Part shown: positions 45,102 through 53,998 of the stretch, piece after piece
Position numbering within the stretch: the stretch's first letter is position 1
How the letters are laid out: each line of letters opens with the position of its first letter
From: Luteibacter yeojuensis
GTDB lineage: Bacteria > Pseudomonadota > Gammaproteobacteria > Xanthomonadales > Rhodanobacteraceae
Assembly: GCF_000964085.1 (NCBI RefSeq)
Contig: NZ_JZRB01000046.1
Location: forward strand, 1 to 64,000
Length of the DNA: 64,000 nucleotides
Direction: 5' to 3'
Program-made: the position numbers and the translations under genes
The notes under the pieces: model-generated
The model's input: the letters and a program-made list of their open reading frames with translations, nothing else
Told to the model about the DNA's origin: nothing
The model's database searches: none

Positions 45102-46205
45102 TTACTGGCCGCGCATGCGGCCTTGGAAGCGCGGGGCGCCATTGCCCATGTGCGGCAGGCGGATCTTGCCGATGGCGTTGATGCGCTCCTCGGCCATGCG
45201 ATCGGCCGCCTTGTACGTGGCGATGTTGTCGCGGTTGGCGATCTCGAAGATGCGGCCCACGTTGTAGTAGATGGTGCGCATCATGCGCATGGCGCGCTCG
45301 CGGTTGTAGCCGTCGATCTCGAGCGAGACGTTCATGACGCCGCCGGCGTTCACGGCGTAATCCGGGGCGTAGAGCACGCCGCGGCGCGACAGCTCGTCGC
45401 CGATGGCGTCGGTGGCCAGCTGGTTGTTGGCCGCGCCGCAGATGATCTTGGCCTTGATGCGGTCGATGGTCTGCTCGTTGACCGTGCCGCCCAGGGCGCA
45501 GGGGCTGTAGACATCGGCGTCGACGTCGTAGATCTCGTCCAGGCCCACGGCCTCGCAGCCCAGTTCATCGACGCAGCGCTGCACGGCATCCTTGTTGATG
45601 TCGGTGACGAACACCTTGGCGCCCTGCTCGCGCAGCAGCTTGATGAACTCGCTGCCCACGTGGCCGCAGCCCTGCACGGCGTAGCTGTACTTGCCCACGT
45701 CTTCGTTGCCGTGCTTGGCCTGCAGCGCGGCCATCAGGCCCTGCAGCGTGCCGAACGCGGTGAACGGCGAGGGATCGCCCGAGCCGCCGTGCACCTGGTG
45801 CACGCCGGTGACGAATTCGGTTTCACGGTAGACGTATTCCATGTCGTTGACGTCGATGCCCACGTCTTCGGCGGTGATGTAGCGGCCGTTGAGCGAGTTG
45901 ACGAAGCGGCCGAACGCGCGGAACAGCGCCTCGGACTTGTCCTTGGAGGGGTCGCCGATGATCACGGCCTTGCCGCCGCCGAGGTTCAGGCCAGCCACCG
46001 CGTTCTTGTACGTCATGCCGCGCGAGAGGCGCAGCACGTCGTTCACGGCGTCCTGCTCGGACTTGTAGGGCCACATGCGCAGGCCGCCCAGCGACGGGCC
46101 AAGCACGGTGTTGTGGATCGCGATGATGGCCTTCAGGCCCGCGTCCTTGTTATGGCAGAAGACGACTTCTTCGTGGCCCGTGTTGGCGATGGTTTCGAAA
46201 ATCAT
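45102..46205 (-). CDS. ldh: leucine dehydrogenase (Glu/Leu/Phe/Val family)
   Basis: A 367-residue NAD-dependent amino-acid dehydrogenase that reversibly deaminates leucine (also Val and Ile) to the 2-oxo acid. The catalytic lysine is in LNLGGGKAVIIGDPSK, a second conserved lysine lies in RGMTYKNAVAG, and the NAD motif is YAVQGCGHVGSEF. Length and the absence of glutamate-dehydrogenase features fit leucine dehydrogenase. The ATG at 46205 has GGAG upstream; a longer frame has no support. With the E1, isovaleryl-CoA dehydrogenase and MCC-beta genes it covers the first part of leucine catabolism and supplies branched primers. The symbol follows common usage and is not unique. Confidence 0.92.
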   Translation of the reverse strand: MIFETIANTGHEEVVFCHNKDAGLKAIIAIHNTVLGPSLGGLRMWPYKSEQDAVNDVLRLSRGMTYKNAVAGLNLGGGKAVIIGDPSKDKSEALFRAFGRFVNSLNGRYITAEDVGIDVNDMEYVYRETEFVTGVHQVHGGSGDPSPFTAFGTLQGLMAALQAKHGNEDVGKYSYAVQGCGHVGSEFIKLLREQGAKVFVTDINKDAVQRCVDELGCEAVGLDEIYDVDADVYSPCALGGTVNEQTIDRIKAKIICGAANNQLATDAIGDELSRRGVLYAPDYAVNAGGVMNVSLEIDGYNRERAMRMMRTIYYNVGRIFEIANRDNIATYKAADRMAEERINAIGKIRLPHMGNGAPRFQGRMRGQ

Positions 46206-46263
46206 CGAACGCAAACTCCAGTGTTCAGTGTTAGCAGCCCGCCCCGAAGGGGGTGGTACATCC

Positions 46264-46300
46264 AAAAAAATCGCCCCTGCCTTGGCGGCGGGGGCGAGAT
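46264..46300 (-). terminator. Rho-independent terminator upstream of leucine dehydrogenase
   Basis: On the minus strand TCGCCCC / GGGGCGA forms the closing part of a GC-rich hairpin followed by a run of seven T. It ends the WXXGXW gene, or could act as an attenuator in the leader of leucine dehydrogenase, since both are on this strand. Confidence 0.8.
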
Positions 46301-46374
46301 GTCGTGTCAGCTGCGTAGTTTAAGCTTTAATTCTGGAGTTGGTAGATGCGGCGCAGCACGCAAATGTTAAGAAT

Positions 46375-46710
46375 TTAGCGGTGCCAGTGCGGGTCGCGCA
46401 CCCACACCTCGCGCTCGTAGTGGTAACCGCCGCGGTACGGGCGCCAGGCCGGCGGGCGGTAGACGTAGCCCGGGCGCACGCCGACCCAGCGGCCGGTCAC
46501 CCATACATACCGGCCGCCGTACCAGTTCCAGTAGCCGGGGGCCCAGGTGTAGCCCACGCGCGGCGGCGGTACGCGTTCGAAGCGCGGCGCGGGCGGGGCG
46601 GTGCGGATGACCACCACTTCCCGCGCGGCGGCCGGCGGGGTGTACGTGGCGGCGCCAGCGGCCAGGCCCAGGGCGGCCACGGCGGCGAAAGTGCGGGTAA
46701 GGTTGCGCAT
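46375..46710 (-). CDS. exported WXXGXW-repeat protein
   Basis: A 111-residue secreted protein with a signal peptide (MRNLTRTFAAVAALGLAAGA, cleavage near residue 29 after AAA). The mature part is rich in Tyr, Trp, Pro and Arg and holds the repeats WAPGYWNWYGGRYVWVTGRW typical of the YXWXXGXW family. Function of the family is unknown; they are envelope-associated. The GAGGAGA ribosome-binding site is strong. It is followed by an intrinsic terminator and so is a separate transcription unit. Confidence 0.88.
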   Translation of the reverse strand: MRNLTRTFAAVAALGLAAGAATYTPPAAAREVVVIRTAPPAPRFERVPPPRVGYTWAPGYWNWYGGRYVWVTGRWVGVRPGYVYRPPAWRPYRGGYHYEREVWVRDPHWHR

Positions 46711-46890
46711 GCGCTGTCTCCTCGGTTCTCGCCTGCGAACGTGCAGGCTCGTGAGGAAAAACGGAGTGGCCGGTATCAGGTTGACCCCGCCTCCGTGAGA
46801 TATTCAGCTTCGTGAAAGCTTGCCTACAGGCCCGGCTGGCACGCTAATAGGCGCCCACCCCCGTCCCGCCCCCAGGATCACGACCCTTCC

Positions 46891-47769
46891 ATGAAGCCCG
46901 CCCGCCGTTTCGGCGTCCGTACTGTCGCCACCCTGCTGGGGATCCGCTTCGCTTACCGCTTCGGCAGCCGCCTTGCGCCGGCCCGCACCGTGGCGCACGC
47001 CGCGCGGGTCTTCCAGACCCCGCTGCCGAGCAGCCGCGAGCGCGCGGCCCAGGCATCGGCCAGCACCACGGCGCGGCGCGAAGACATCGTGGTGGATGGC
47101 GAGCGCATCGCCACGTACGTATGGGGCGACCCCGCCACCCAGCCCTACATCCTGCTGGCGCATGGCTGGTCCAGCATGGGGCTGCGCTGGCAAGGCTGGG
47201 CGGCGCCGCTTCTTGCGAAAGGCTGGGCCGCGGTGGCTTTCGACCAGCCAGCGCACGGGCATAGCGGCGGCCGGCTCTGCACGCTCACCGATTTCATCGC
47301 CACGGTTCGCGCCGTGGGGCGCCATTACGGGGATGCCGAGGGCGTCATCGCCCATTCGCTCGGTGGCGCGGCCGTTACCGTGGCGCTGGACGACGGCTGG
47401 ACGGCGAAGCGCGTGGTGCTCATCGCGGCCGCCGCCGACCCCGAGGCCGCCACCTCGCGTTTCGCCCGGTTCGTGCGCCTGGCGCCGCACCTGCGCGGGC
47501 CGCTGCACGAGCGCCTGGCCCTACGCACCGGCTTCTCCATCGGCGAGCTACACATCCGCCACCACGCACCCAAACGCCAGCAGCCCGCGCTCGTCATCCA
47601 CGACTTCTTCGACAAGGAGGTGCCGATGGAAGAGGGCGAACTGCACGCCAGCCTGTGGCCCAACGCCACCCTGCTGAAAACCCGCCGCCTCGGCCACCGC
47701 GCCATCGTCGACGACGAAGGCGTGCAAACCGCCGCCATCGCCTTCCTGTCCGGGGTGGATTTCCAGTAG
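46891..47769 (+). CDS. alpha/beta-hydrolase
   Basis: A 292-residue alpha/beta-hydrolase. The oxyanion region is LLAHGWSSMGLRWQGWA, the nucleophilic serine is in VIAHSLGGAAV, an aspartate is in IHDFFDKEVP, and the histidine near LGHRAIVDD completes a plausible triad. An N-terminal arginine-rich segment with a short hydrophobic stretch could be an anchor. The substrate is unknown. The stop codon TAG is part of the GTAG that starts the REP family B doublet behind it. It is upstream of icmF but the REP hairpin separates them. Confidence 0.85.
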   Translation: MKPARRFGVRTVATLLGIRFAYRFGSRLAPARTVAHAARVFQTPLPSSRERAAQASASTTARREDIVVDGERIATYVWGDPATQPYILLAHGWSSMGLRWQGWAAPLLAKGWAAVAFDQPAHGHSGGRLCTLTDFIATVRAVGRHYGDAEGVIAHSLGGAAVTVALDDGWTAKRVVLIAAAADPEAATSRFARFVRLAPHLRGPLHERLALRTGFSIGELHIRHHAPKRQQPALVIHDFFDKEVPMEEGELHASLWPNATLLKTRRLGHRAIVDDEGVQTAAIAFLSGVDFQ

Positions 47770-47862
47770 GAGCCCACCTGTGGGCGACAGCTTTTAGCGA
47801 CACCGCGACAGGCCCTGACGCGCGGTCGCGAGAAGCTGTCGCCCACGGGGGTAGGCTCCTAC
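47766..47862. repeat. REP family B doublet, long spacer
   Basis: The arms GTAGGAGCCCACCTGTGGGC-GACAGC and GCTGTCGCCCACGGGGGTAG-GCTCCTAC are separated by about 40 bases, longer than in the other copies. The first three bases of TAGGAG are the stop codon of the upstream hydrolase gene. Confidence 0.88.
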
Positions 47863-47947
47863 GTTGCAGTGCGTCAGAGGCCCGTGCGCCCCCGGCGGTA
47901 GAATCAGCAGGTTCCCCACCCGCCGTCCGTTCGACCCCGGAGTTTCC

Positions 47948-50900
47948 ATGAGCTCGCAGCCCAAGCACATCCCCGCCAGCAGCACCGACGCGGAGGCGAC
48001 GCCGCTGCGCTTCGTCACGGCGGCGAGCCTGTTCGATGGCCACGATGCCGCCATCAACATCATGCGCCGCATCATCCAGGGCCAGGGCGCCGAGGTGATC
48101 CACCTGGGCCACAACCGCTCGGTGGAAGACGTGGTGCGCGCGGCCCTGCAGGAAGACGCCGACGCCATCGCGCTGTCGTCGTACCAGGGCGGCCACGTGG
48201 AGTACTTCAAGTACATGGTGGACATGCTCCGCGAGCGTGGGGCAGGGCATGTGCGCGTGTTCGGCGGCGGTGGCGGCACCATCACGCCGGAGGAAATCCG
48301 CGAGCTGCAGGCTTACGGCGTCGAGCGCATCTACCACCCCAACGATGGCATGAAGCTCGGCCTCGTCGAGATGATCGAAGACGTGATGACGCGCACGCGC
48401 AATGCGCAGAAGGCGCGCGCCGAGGTGGCACCGGCCACCACGTCCATCGACGACGAAATCTCCATCGGCGCCATGCTCTCGGCCATCGAGGAGGATGCCG
48501 TGCCGGCCGCCGACCTCGAGCGCCTGCGCAAGGAGTGGAAGCTGGCCGGCGGCAAGACGCCCGTGCTGGGACTCACCGGCACTGGCGGCGCGGGCAAGTC
48601 GTCCGTGGTCGACGAGCTGCTGCTGCGCTTCCTGCATGCCTTCCCGCAGATGCGCATCGCCGTGCTCGCGGTGGACCCCACGCGCCGCCGCAGTGGCGGC
48701 GCGCTGCTGGGCGATCGCATCCGCATGAACTCGCTGCGCAGCCACCGCGTGTACATGCGCAGCATGGCCACGCGCCGCCAGCACGCCGCCACCTCGGTGG
48801 TGCTGCACGATTGCATCGATTTCCTGAAGGCCCAGGCGTACGACCTGGTCATCGTCGAAACGGCCGGCATCGGCCAGAGCGATTCGGAGATCGTCGACCT
48901 CGTCGATTTCCCGGTCTACGTGATGACCAGCGAATACGGCGCGGCCAGCCAGCTCGAGAAGATCGACATGCTCGATTTCGCCGAGCTGGTGGTGCTCAAC
49001 AAGTTCGATAAGCGCGGCGCGGAAGACGCGCTGCGCGATGTGCGCAAGCAGTGGAAGCGCAACCGCACGGCGTTCAGCCTGGCCGACGACAAGGTGCCGG
49101 TGTACCCCACCATCGCCAGCCAGTTCAACGACCCGGGCGTCACGTGGATGTTCGACAACCTGTGCCGCCTGCTGCGCGAGAAACTGTCGCTGCCGGGCGC
49201 GGGCTGGACACCCGACCTCGACACCAGCCTGCGCGAGCCGCGCGCCACGGTGCTCATCCCGGGCAGCCGCGTCCGCTACCTGGCCGAGATCGCGGAGCAG
49301 GGCCGTGGCGTGAATGCCGGCATCGCGAAGCAGGCCGAGGCGGCCGCCAAGGCGCAGCACTATTACGAGTCGCTGAAGGATATCGGTGACGAGTCGTTGC
49401 CGCGGGCGTTCGACCTCTACGACCACGCCTTGCTCAGCGTCGATGGCGACCGCTCGCTGGCCACGCTTCGCCAACGCTACAACACCGCGGTACGCGAGCT
49501 TTCCAGCGAAGCCATCCACCTGCTGCGCGAGTGGCCGGCCCGCTTCGAATCCGTGACCGCCGAGTACAACGAGTACACGGTGCGCGACAAGGTCATCCGC
49601 GTCGAAAACTACCGCGAATCGCTGAGCCACCAGAAGATCGCCAAGGTTTCGCCGCCGAAGACGAAGGACTGGGGCGAGCTGCTCTCGTTCCTCATGCGCG
49701 AGAACCTGCCGGGCTACTACCCGTACACCGGCGGTGTGTTCCCGTACCGCCGCGCTGGCGAAGACCCTACCCGCATGTTCGCGGGCGAGGGCACGCCCGA
49801 GCGCACCAACCGCCGTTTCCATTACCTGTCGCTGGGCGGCGGCGCGGCACGCCTGTCCACGGCGTTCGACTCGGTCACGCTATACGGCGAAGACCCGGCC
49901 CCGCGCCCGGATATCTACGGCAAGATCGGCAACTCGGGCGTCAGCATCGCCACGCTCGACGACATGAAGAAGCTGTATTCCGGCTTCGACCTGTCGGCAC
50001 CGAGCACCTCGGTGTCGATGACGATCAACGGCCCGGCGCCCATCATCCTCGCGATGTTCATGAACACCGCGATCGACCAGAACATCGAGAAGCACCTCAA
50101 CGAGGAGCCTGCGCGCTGGGAGGCGGTGAACGCCCGCATCGCCGAGCTCTACCCCGACGGCAACCGGCCGCAGTACAACGGCGAGCTGCCGGCCGGCAAC
50201 AACGGCCTGGGCCTCGGCCTGCTGGGTGTCTCGGGCGAGGAGGTGGTGGATGCCGAGACCTACGAGCGCATCAAGGCGTACACGCTTGCCACCGTGCGCG
50301 GCACGGTGCAGGCCGACATCCTGAAGGAAGACCAGGCGCAGAACACGTGCATCTTCAGCACGGAGTTCGCCCTGCGCATGATGGGCGATATCCAGCAGTA
50401 CTTCGTCGACCACAAGGTGCGTAACTTCTACTCGGTGTCGATCTCGGGTTACCACATCGCCGAAGCGGGCGCCAACCCGATCAGCCAGCTGGCCTTTACG
50501 CTGTCGAACGGCTTCACCATCGTCGAGTACTACCTCGCCCGTGGCATGAAGATCGACGATTTCGCGCCCAACCTGTCGTTCTTCTTCTCCAACGGCATGG
50601 ACCCGGAATACACGGTGATCGGCCGCGTGGCCCGCCGCATCTGGGCTCGCGCCATGCGCGAACGCTACGGCGCCAGCGCCCGCAGCCAGATGCTGAAGTA
50701 CCACATCCAGACCTCGGGCCGCTCGCTGCACGCGCAGGAGATCCAGTTCAACGATATCCGCACCACGCTGCAGGCGCTGTACGCGCTGTTCGACAACTGC
50801 AACAGCCTGCACACCAACGCCTACGACGAAGCCATCACCACGCCGACCGAAGAAAGCGTGCGTCGCGCCGTGGCCATCCAGCTCATCATCAACCGCGAGC

Positions 50901-51400
50901 TGGGCCTCAATTTCAACGAGAACCCCTGGCAGGGCAGTTTCGTCGTCGACGAGCTCACCGACCTGGTGGAAGAGGCCGTGTACAAGGAGTTCGAGGCCAT
51001 CAGCGAGCGCGGCGGCGTGCTCGGCGCCATGGATACGATGTACCAGCGCGGCAAGATCCAGGAAGAATCGATGTACTACGAGCACAAGAAGCACGACGGC
51101 TCGCTTCCGCTCATCGGCGTCAATACCTTCCTGCCCAAGGACCACGGCGGCGAGATCGCCACCGAGATCGAGCTCATCCGTTCCACGCCGGAAGAAAAGG
51201 GCCAGCAGATCGACAACGTGCAACTCTACGGCAAGGCCCGTAACGGCCTGGCGCCGGAAAGCCTGCGCACCCTGCAAAACACGGCGCGCGACCGCCGCAA
51301 CGTGTTCGAGCAGCTGGTGGAAGCTGTCAAGCACAACAGCCTCGGCCAGATCAGCCACGCCCTCTACGACGTCGGCGGCGAATACCGCCGCAACATGTAA
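47948..51400 (+). CDS. icmF: fused isobutyryl-CoA mutase (IcmF)
   Basis: A 1150-residue adenosylcobalamin enzyme that combines three parts: an N-terminal B12-binding domain (His32 in [11 protein letters not shown] as lower axial ligand), a MeaB-type G3E GTPase chaperone (P-loop [12 protein letters not shown] near 208-218, then [19 protein letters not shown] and [12 protein letters not shown]), and the mutase catalytic barrel ([23 protein letters not shown]-like [23 protein letters not shown]). It interconverts isobutyryl-CoA and n-butyryl-CoA, and some members act on pivalyl-CoA. GGAG precedes the ATG. With the leucine genes nearby, it could balance valine-derived isobutyryl-CoA used as a branched fatty-acid primer. 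Methylmalonyl-CoA mutase is unlikely because of the domain order. Confidence 0.96.
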   Translation: MSSQPKHIPASSTDAEATPLRFVTAASLFDGHDAAINIMRRIIQGQGAEVIHLGHNRSVEDVVRAALQEDADAIALSSYQGGHVEYFKYMVDMLRERGAGHVRVFGGGGGTITPEEIRELQAYGVERIYHPNDGMKLGLVEMIEDVMTRTRNAQKARAEVAPATTSIDDEISIGAMLSAIEEDAVPAADLERLRKEWKLAGGKTPVLGLTGTGGAGKSSVVDELLLRFLHAFPQMRIAVLAVDPTRRRSGGALLGDRIRMNSLRSHRVYMRSMATRRQHAATSVVLHDCIDFLKAQAYDLVIVETAGIGQSDSEIVDLVDFPVYVMTSEYGAASQLEKIDMLDFAELVVLNKFDKRGAEDALRDVRKQWKRNRTAFSLADDKVPVYPTIASQFNDPGVTWMFDNLCRLLREKLSLPGAGWTPDLDTSLREPRATVLIPGSRVRYLAEIAEQGRGVNAGIAKQAEAAAKAQHYYESLKDIGDESLPRAFDLYDHALLSVDGDRSLATLRQRYNTAVRELSSEAIHLLREWPARFESVTAEYNEYTVRDKVIRVENYRESLSHQKIAKVSPPKTKDWGELLSFLMRENLPGYYPYTGGVFPYRRAGEDPTRMFAGEGTPERTNRRFHYLSLGGGAARLSTAFDSVTLYGEDPAPRPDIYGKIGNSGVSIATLDDMKKLYSGFDLSAPSTSVSMTINGPAPIILAMFMNTAIDQNIEKHLNEEPARWEAVNARIAELYPDGNRPQYNGELPAGNNGLGLGLLGVSGEEVVDAETYERIKAYTLATVRGTVQADILKEDQAQNTCIFSTEFALRMMGDIQQYFVDHKVRNFYSVSISGYHIAEAGANPISQLAFTLSNGFTIVEYYLARGMKIDDFAPNLSFFFSNGMDPEYTVIGRVARRIWARAMRERYGASARSQMLKYHIQTSGRSLHAQEIQFNDIRTTLQALYALFDNCNSLHTNAYDEAITTPTEESVRRAVAIQLIINRELGLNFNENPWQGSFVVDELTDLVEEAVYKEFEAISERGGVLGAMDTMYQRGKIQEESMYYEHKKHDGSLPLIGVNTFLPKDHGGEIATEIELIRSTPEEKGQQIDNVQLYGKARNGLAPESLRTLQNTARDRRNVFEQLVEAVKHNSLGQISHALYDVGGEYRRNM

Positions 51401-51417
51401 CGCACGCCCTCACTTCG

Positions 51418-52269
51418 ATGGATACGCGACATATGGACATGCGACCTGTAGGAGCGCGCTTGCGCGCGATGCTCTTGAAGCTATCGCGCGCAAGCGCGCT
51501 CCCACAGTTGGCCCCGGTGGCCCTCGCGGTGCTGTTGCTCTTCGCATCAGGCGCCCACGCCACCGAGCCCCCCCGCCGCGTCCTCTTCGTCGGCAACAGC
51601 CTCACCTACGTCAACAACCTGCCCGCGGCCACGGCATCGCTCGCGCCGCCCGGCGTGGAAGTGGACGCCTTCGCGTTGCCCGGCGCATCGCTCAACGACG
51701 ACGAGCACAACGCCCGCCTCGCCGGGCTGCTGGCGCACGGCCACTACACCGACGTGGTGTTCCAGGAACGCGGTGGCGACGCGATCTGCCACGGCGACGG
51801 CTGCCTCACGGCGCCGTACCACCTCGAGGTCGTGCGTGGCAGCAAGGTGCTCGCAAAAATGGCGCGCGATGCGGGCGCCAGGCTGTACTACCTCGGCACC
51901 TGGCAGCTCAACCCCGTCATGGAGCCGGAACTCGTCAAGGGCGAGCGGGATATCGCGGCCGCCATGGGCGCCCGTTACATCGAGCTGGGCGAAACCTGGC
52001 TGCGCCTGCGCGCCGCGGACCCTGACGCCGCGTGGCTGCACAGCGATGGCCAGCACCCAGGCCACGCCACCACGGCCCTGATGGCCGTGCGGGTGTGGCA
52101 CGCCCTCTCGGGCGAGCGGGCGACGCAGCCTCCCTGTGTCGGCGGCACGCTCTACTACCACGCGCCCAGCGAGGACGGCTTCTTCCACGTTGACCGTGCG
52201 GCCAGGCCTGTCACGTGCCTGGTATCGCCAGCAAAAGCGGCGAGCTTCGCCATGTCGGTCGCCGACTGA
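51418..52269 (+). CDS. SGNH-type hydrolase; 5' end disrupted by a REP
   Basis: A 283-residue frame encoding a secreted SGNH/GDSL-type hydrolase: catalytic Ser61 in FVGNSLTYVNN, a glycine and aspargine region around LPGASLN, and an Asp-x-x-His pair in HSDGQHPG near 210-213. A hydrophobic signal segment (VALAVLLLFASGAHA) ends near residue 49. Residues about 11-30, just before it, are encoded by a REP family A doublet. No ribosome-binding site is obvious at any start (ATG 51418, 51433, 51439, 51469, or GTG 51517), so the original start may have been lost or moved. The gene could be impaired in expression. Substrate is unknown; some relatives act on acylated sugars. Confidence 0.72.
   Translation: MDTRHMDMRPVGARLRAMLLKLSRASALPQLAPVALAVLLLFASGAHATEPPRRVLFVGNSLTYVNNLPAATASLAPPGVEVDAFALPGASLNDDEHNARLAGLLAHGHYTDVVFQERGGDAICHGDGCLTAPYHLEVVRGSKVLAKMARDAGARLYYLGTWQLNPVMEPELVKGERDIAAAMGARYIELGETWLRLRAADPDAAWLHSDGQHPGHATTALMAVRVWHALSGERATQPPCVGGTLYYHAPSEDGFFHVDRAARPVTCLVSPAKAASFAMSVAD
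51448..51505. repeat. REP family A doublet in the 5' end of the SGNH gene
   Basis: GTAGGAGCGCGCTTGCGCGC-GAT and its inverted copy ATCGCGCGCAAGCGCGCTCC-CAC are separated by 12 bases. It lies 48 bases after the icmF stop and within the SGNH reading frame before the signal peptide. Confidence 0.92.
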
Positions 52270-52307
52270 CGCTGGTAGGCTAGCCACCAGCCAGCGAGGG
52301 GGAGCAG

Positions 52308-53456
52308 ATGGCAGGGGAGGGATCGTCGGTGCGGGCTGCCCCGGTGGCTCCCGGGGTAACGGCGCCATGGGTGCCGGCCAAAGGGTGGCTTAGCCTTGGC
52401 AAGGGCGTGATGTGGGCCTACATGTTCGCGCTTGGCATGCTGATGGGCGTTGTCGCCGCGATCGCCCATGCGCCGCTGGCGGCGTTGGCCGTAGGCATTT
52501 CCACGCTTTTCATATCGGTCGCCATCCACGAAGCAGGCCATTACATGGCTGCCCGGCGCGGTGGCATGACCGTGCTGTTCATGAGGCTCTTTGTCTTCGA
52601 GCTGGCGCCGCGCAGGCGCGGCTGGGCATGCCGCGTGAAGCGCTACGCGCACCGCGTGCCGGTGGGGCTAGTCATGGCCTTGCCCAACCTTGCCACGCCG
52701 TGGCGCCCGGTATTCATCGCATTCGCGCTGGGCGGGGTGGTGGCGAACACGTTCCAGCTGGCCTGCCTTGCCATCGCCCTGGCACTGACGCACGACGCAT
52801 ACGCACGGATGTTGCTGGGCGTGGCCTGCTGCGTCACGGCGATGCTGCTGGCCAACGTGATTCCGTTCAAGGCCGGCATGGAGTCCGATGGCCTTCTCGC
52901 GCTGCGCTGGTGGCGGCACCCGCCGGACCCGCGTGCGTACCCAGGCATGCGTGCGCTCGCGCGCATGGTCTCGGGCACGGCCATCGCGGACATGCCGCCA
53001 GCGGACGCGCAAGCACTGAAAGGCATGTCGGCCATGCATGCGGTGTGGTATGCGGTGAAAGCGGACCAGCAACGCGGGGAGTGGGCGGCCGCGGCGGCCC
53101 AACTCGACGCGTGGAAAGCCGCGATCCCCGCTGCGAAGCCCTTGCGCTCGGCGTTGTCGGACCTGACCGAGCAGGTGCGTGGTGAGATCGCCTTCGCCGC
53201 CGCTATCTCGCAACGCGACGCAGCGCTGCTGCCCGACAAGCGCGCCTTGCGGGCCGCAGGCTGGGGCAATCCGGGCCTTGCACCGCGTTGCCGGGCCGTC
53301 GTCGCGTGGCTCGATGGCGACATCAACGCCGTCATTGTCGCGACGATCGAGGCCATGGCATTGGCTGATGACTGCACGGACCGCTCGCTGAAAGAAAGCG
53401 AGCGCCTCATCGGCGAGGCGCTCGCAGCGACACCGCTTGAACCCGCCGCGCCTTAA
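52308..53456 (+). CDS. M50-like membrane zinc metalloprotease
   Basis: A 382-residue membrane protein with the site-2-protease motif HEAGH (His74-Glu75, His78) in the second membrane segment and a later NVIPFKAGMESDG segment whose Asp194 may be the third zinc ligand. About five to six membrane helices fill residues 35-185; the C-terminal 190 residues are soluble and contain Ala/Leu-rich helices reminiscent of tetratricopeptide pairs. Members of family M50 cut transmembrane substrates such as anti-sigma factors. None is next to it. AGGGGGAG precedes the ATG. The end overlaps the convergent exbD stop by four bases. Confidence 0.82.
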   Translation: MAGEGSSVRAAPVAPGVTAPWVPAKGWLSLGKGVMWAYMFALGMLMGVVAAIAHAPLAALAVGISTLFISVAIHEAGHYMAARRGGMTVLFMRLFVFELAPRRRGWACRVKRYAHRVPVGLVMALPNLATPWRPVFIAFALGGVVANTFQLACLAIALALTHDAYARMLLGVACCVTAMLLANVIPFKAGMESDGLLALRWWRHPPDPRAYPGMRALARMVSGTAIADMPPADAQALKGMSAMHAVWYAVKADQQRGEWAAAAAQLDAWKAAIPAAKPLRSALSDLTEQVRGEIAFAAAISQRDAALLPDKRALRAAGWGNPGLAPRCRAVVAWLDGDINAVIVATIEAMALADDCTDRSLKESERLIGEALAATPLEPAAP

Positions 53457-53854
53457 TCCGACGCGAAGTCGATCCGGCTAAGCCCGTGCGCCTTCACGAG
53501 GGCGAGCACGCGGGCGACATCGTCGTACGCGGCCTCGTCGCGGGCATGCAGCTCCACGTTGGGTACACGGTCCTCGCCATGGCTGGCGGCGATATCCAGC
53601 TGCGTGGCGAGGGTGGCGTCGGAGACCAGCGCGCCGTTGAGGAACACCATGCCACCCGGGTCCACCGTAAGCCGCAACGGGTCGGGGTGGTCGGTGGCGG
53701 CACGGCCCGGCCCGGGGAGGTCCACCCGGTTCTTGTGCGTGAGCACCGGCGCGGAAATCATGAAGATGATGAGCAGCACCAGCAGCACGTCGACAAGCGG
53801 GGTGACGTTGATGCCGGCGATCGGGGACGACTCGACCTTCGCAGAGAAAGCCAT
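53453..53854 (-). CDS. exbD: ExbD/TolR family biopolymer transport protein
   Basis: A 133-residue ExbD/TolR protein. One membrane helix (about 17-38) contains the conserved aspartate (Asp22 in TPLVDVLLVLLIIFM) that relays the proton gradient, and a periplasmic domain follows. It would work with an ExbB/TolQ channel to energise TonB-dependent uptake. No exbB or tonB is next to it, so it is an orphan. A strong AAGGAGG ribosome-binding site precedes the ATG. The stop overlaps that of the convergent protease gene. Confidence 0.93.
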   Translation of the reverse strand: MAFSAKVESSPIAGINVTPLVDVLLVLLIIFMISAPVLTHKNRVDLPGPGRAATDHPDPLRLTVDPGGMVFLNGALVSDATLATQLDIAASHGEDRVPNVELHARDEAAYDDVARVLALVKAHGLSRIDFASD

Positions 53855-53998
53855 ACTTCCTCCTTACGGTTTTCGATGTGGATGAGCCCTGGTGCCGGGC
53901 CATGGGGGGACGCCCGGCGGCCCAACTATGCCGTGACGAGGGGGACTTCCCGCAAGGCGGCCAGCGGGTGCATGATCGGCGGATTCAGGGAGGGCGGC

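Noticed and set aside
44231-45142. Arg/Gly-rich frames on both strands in the inverted-repeat region
   Set aside because: The two arms give similar peptides only because they are repeats; there is no start context or family, so they are treated as spurious.
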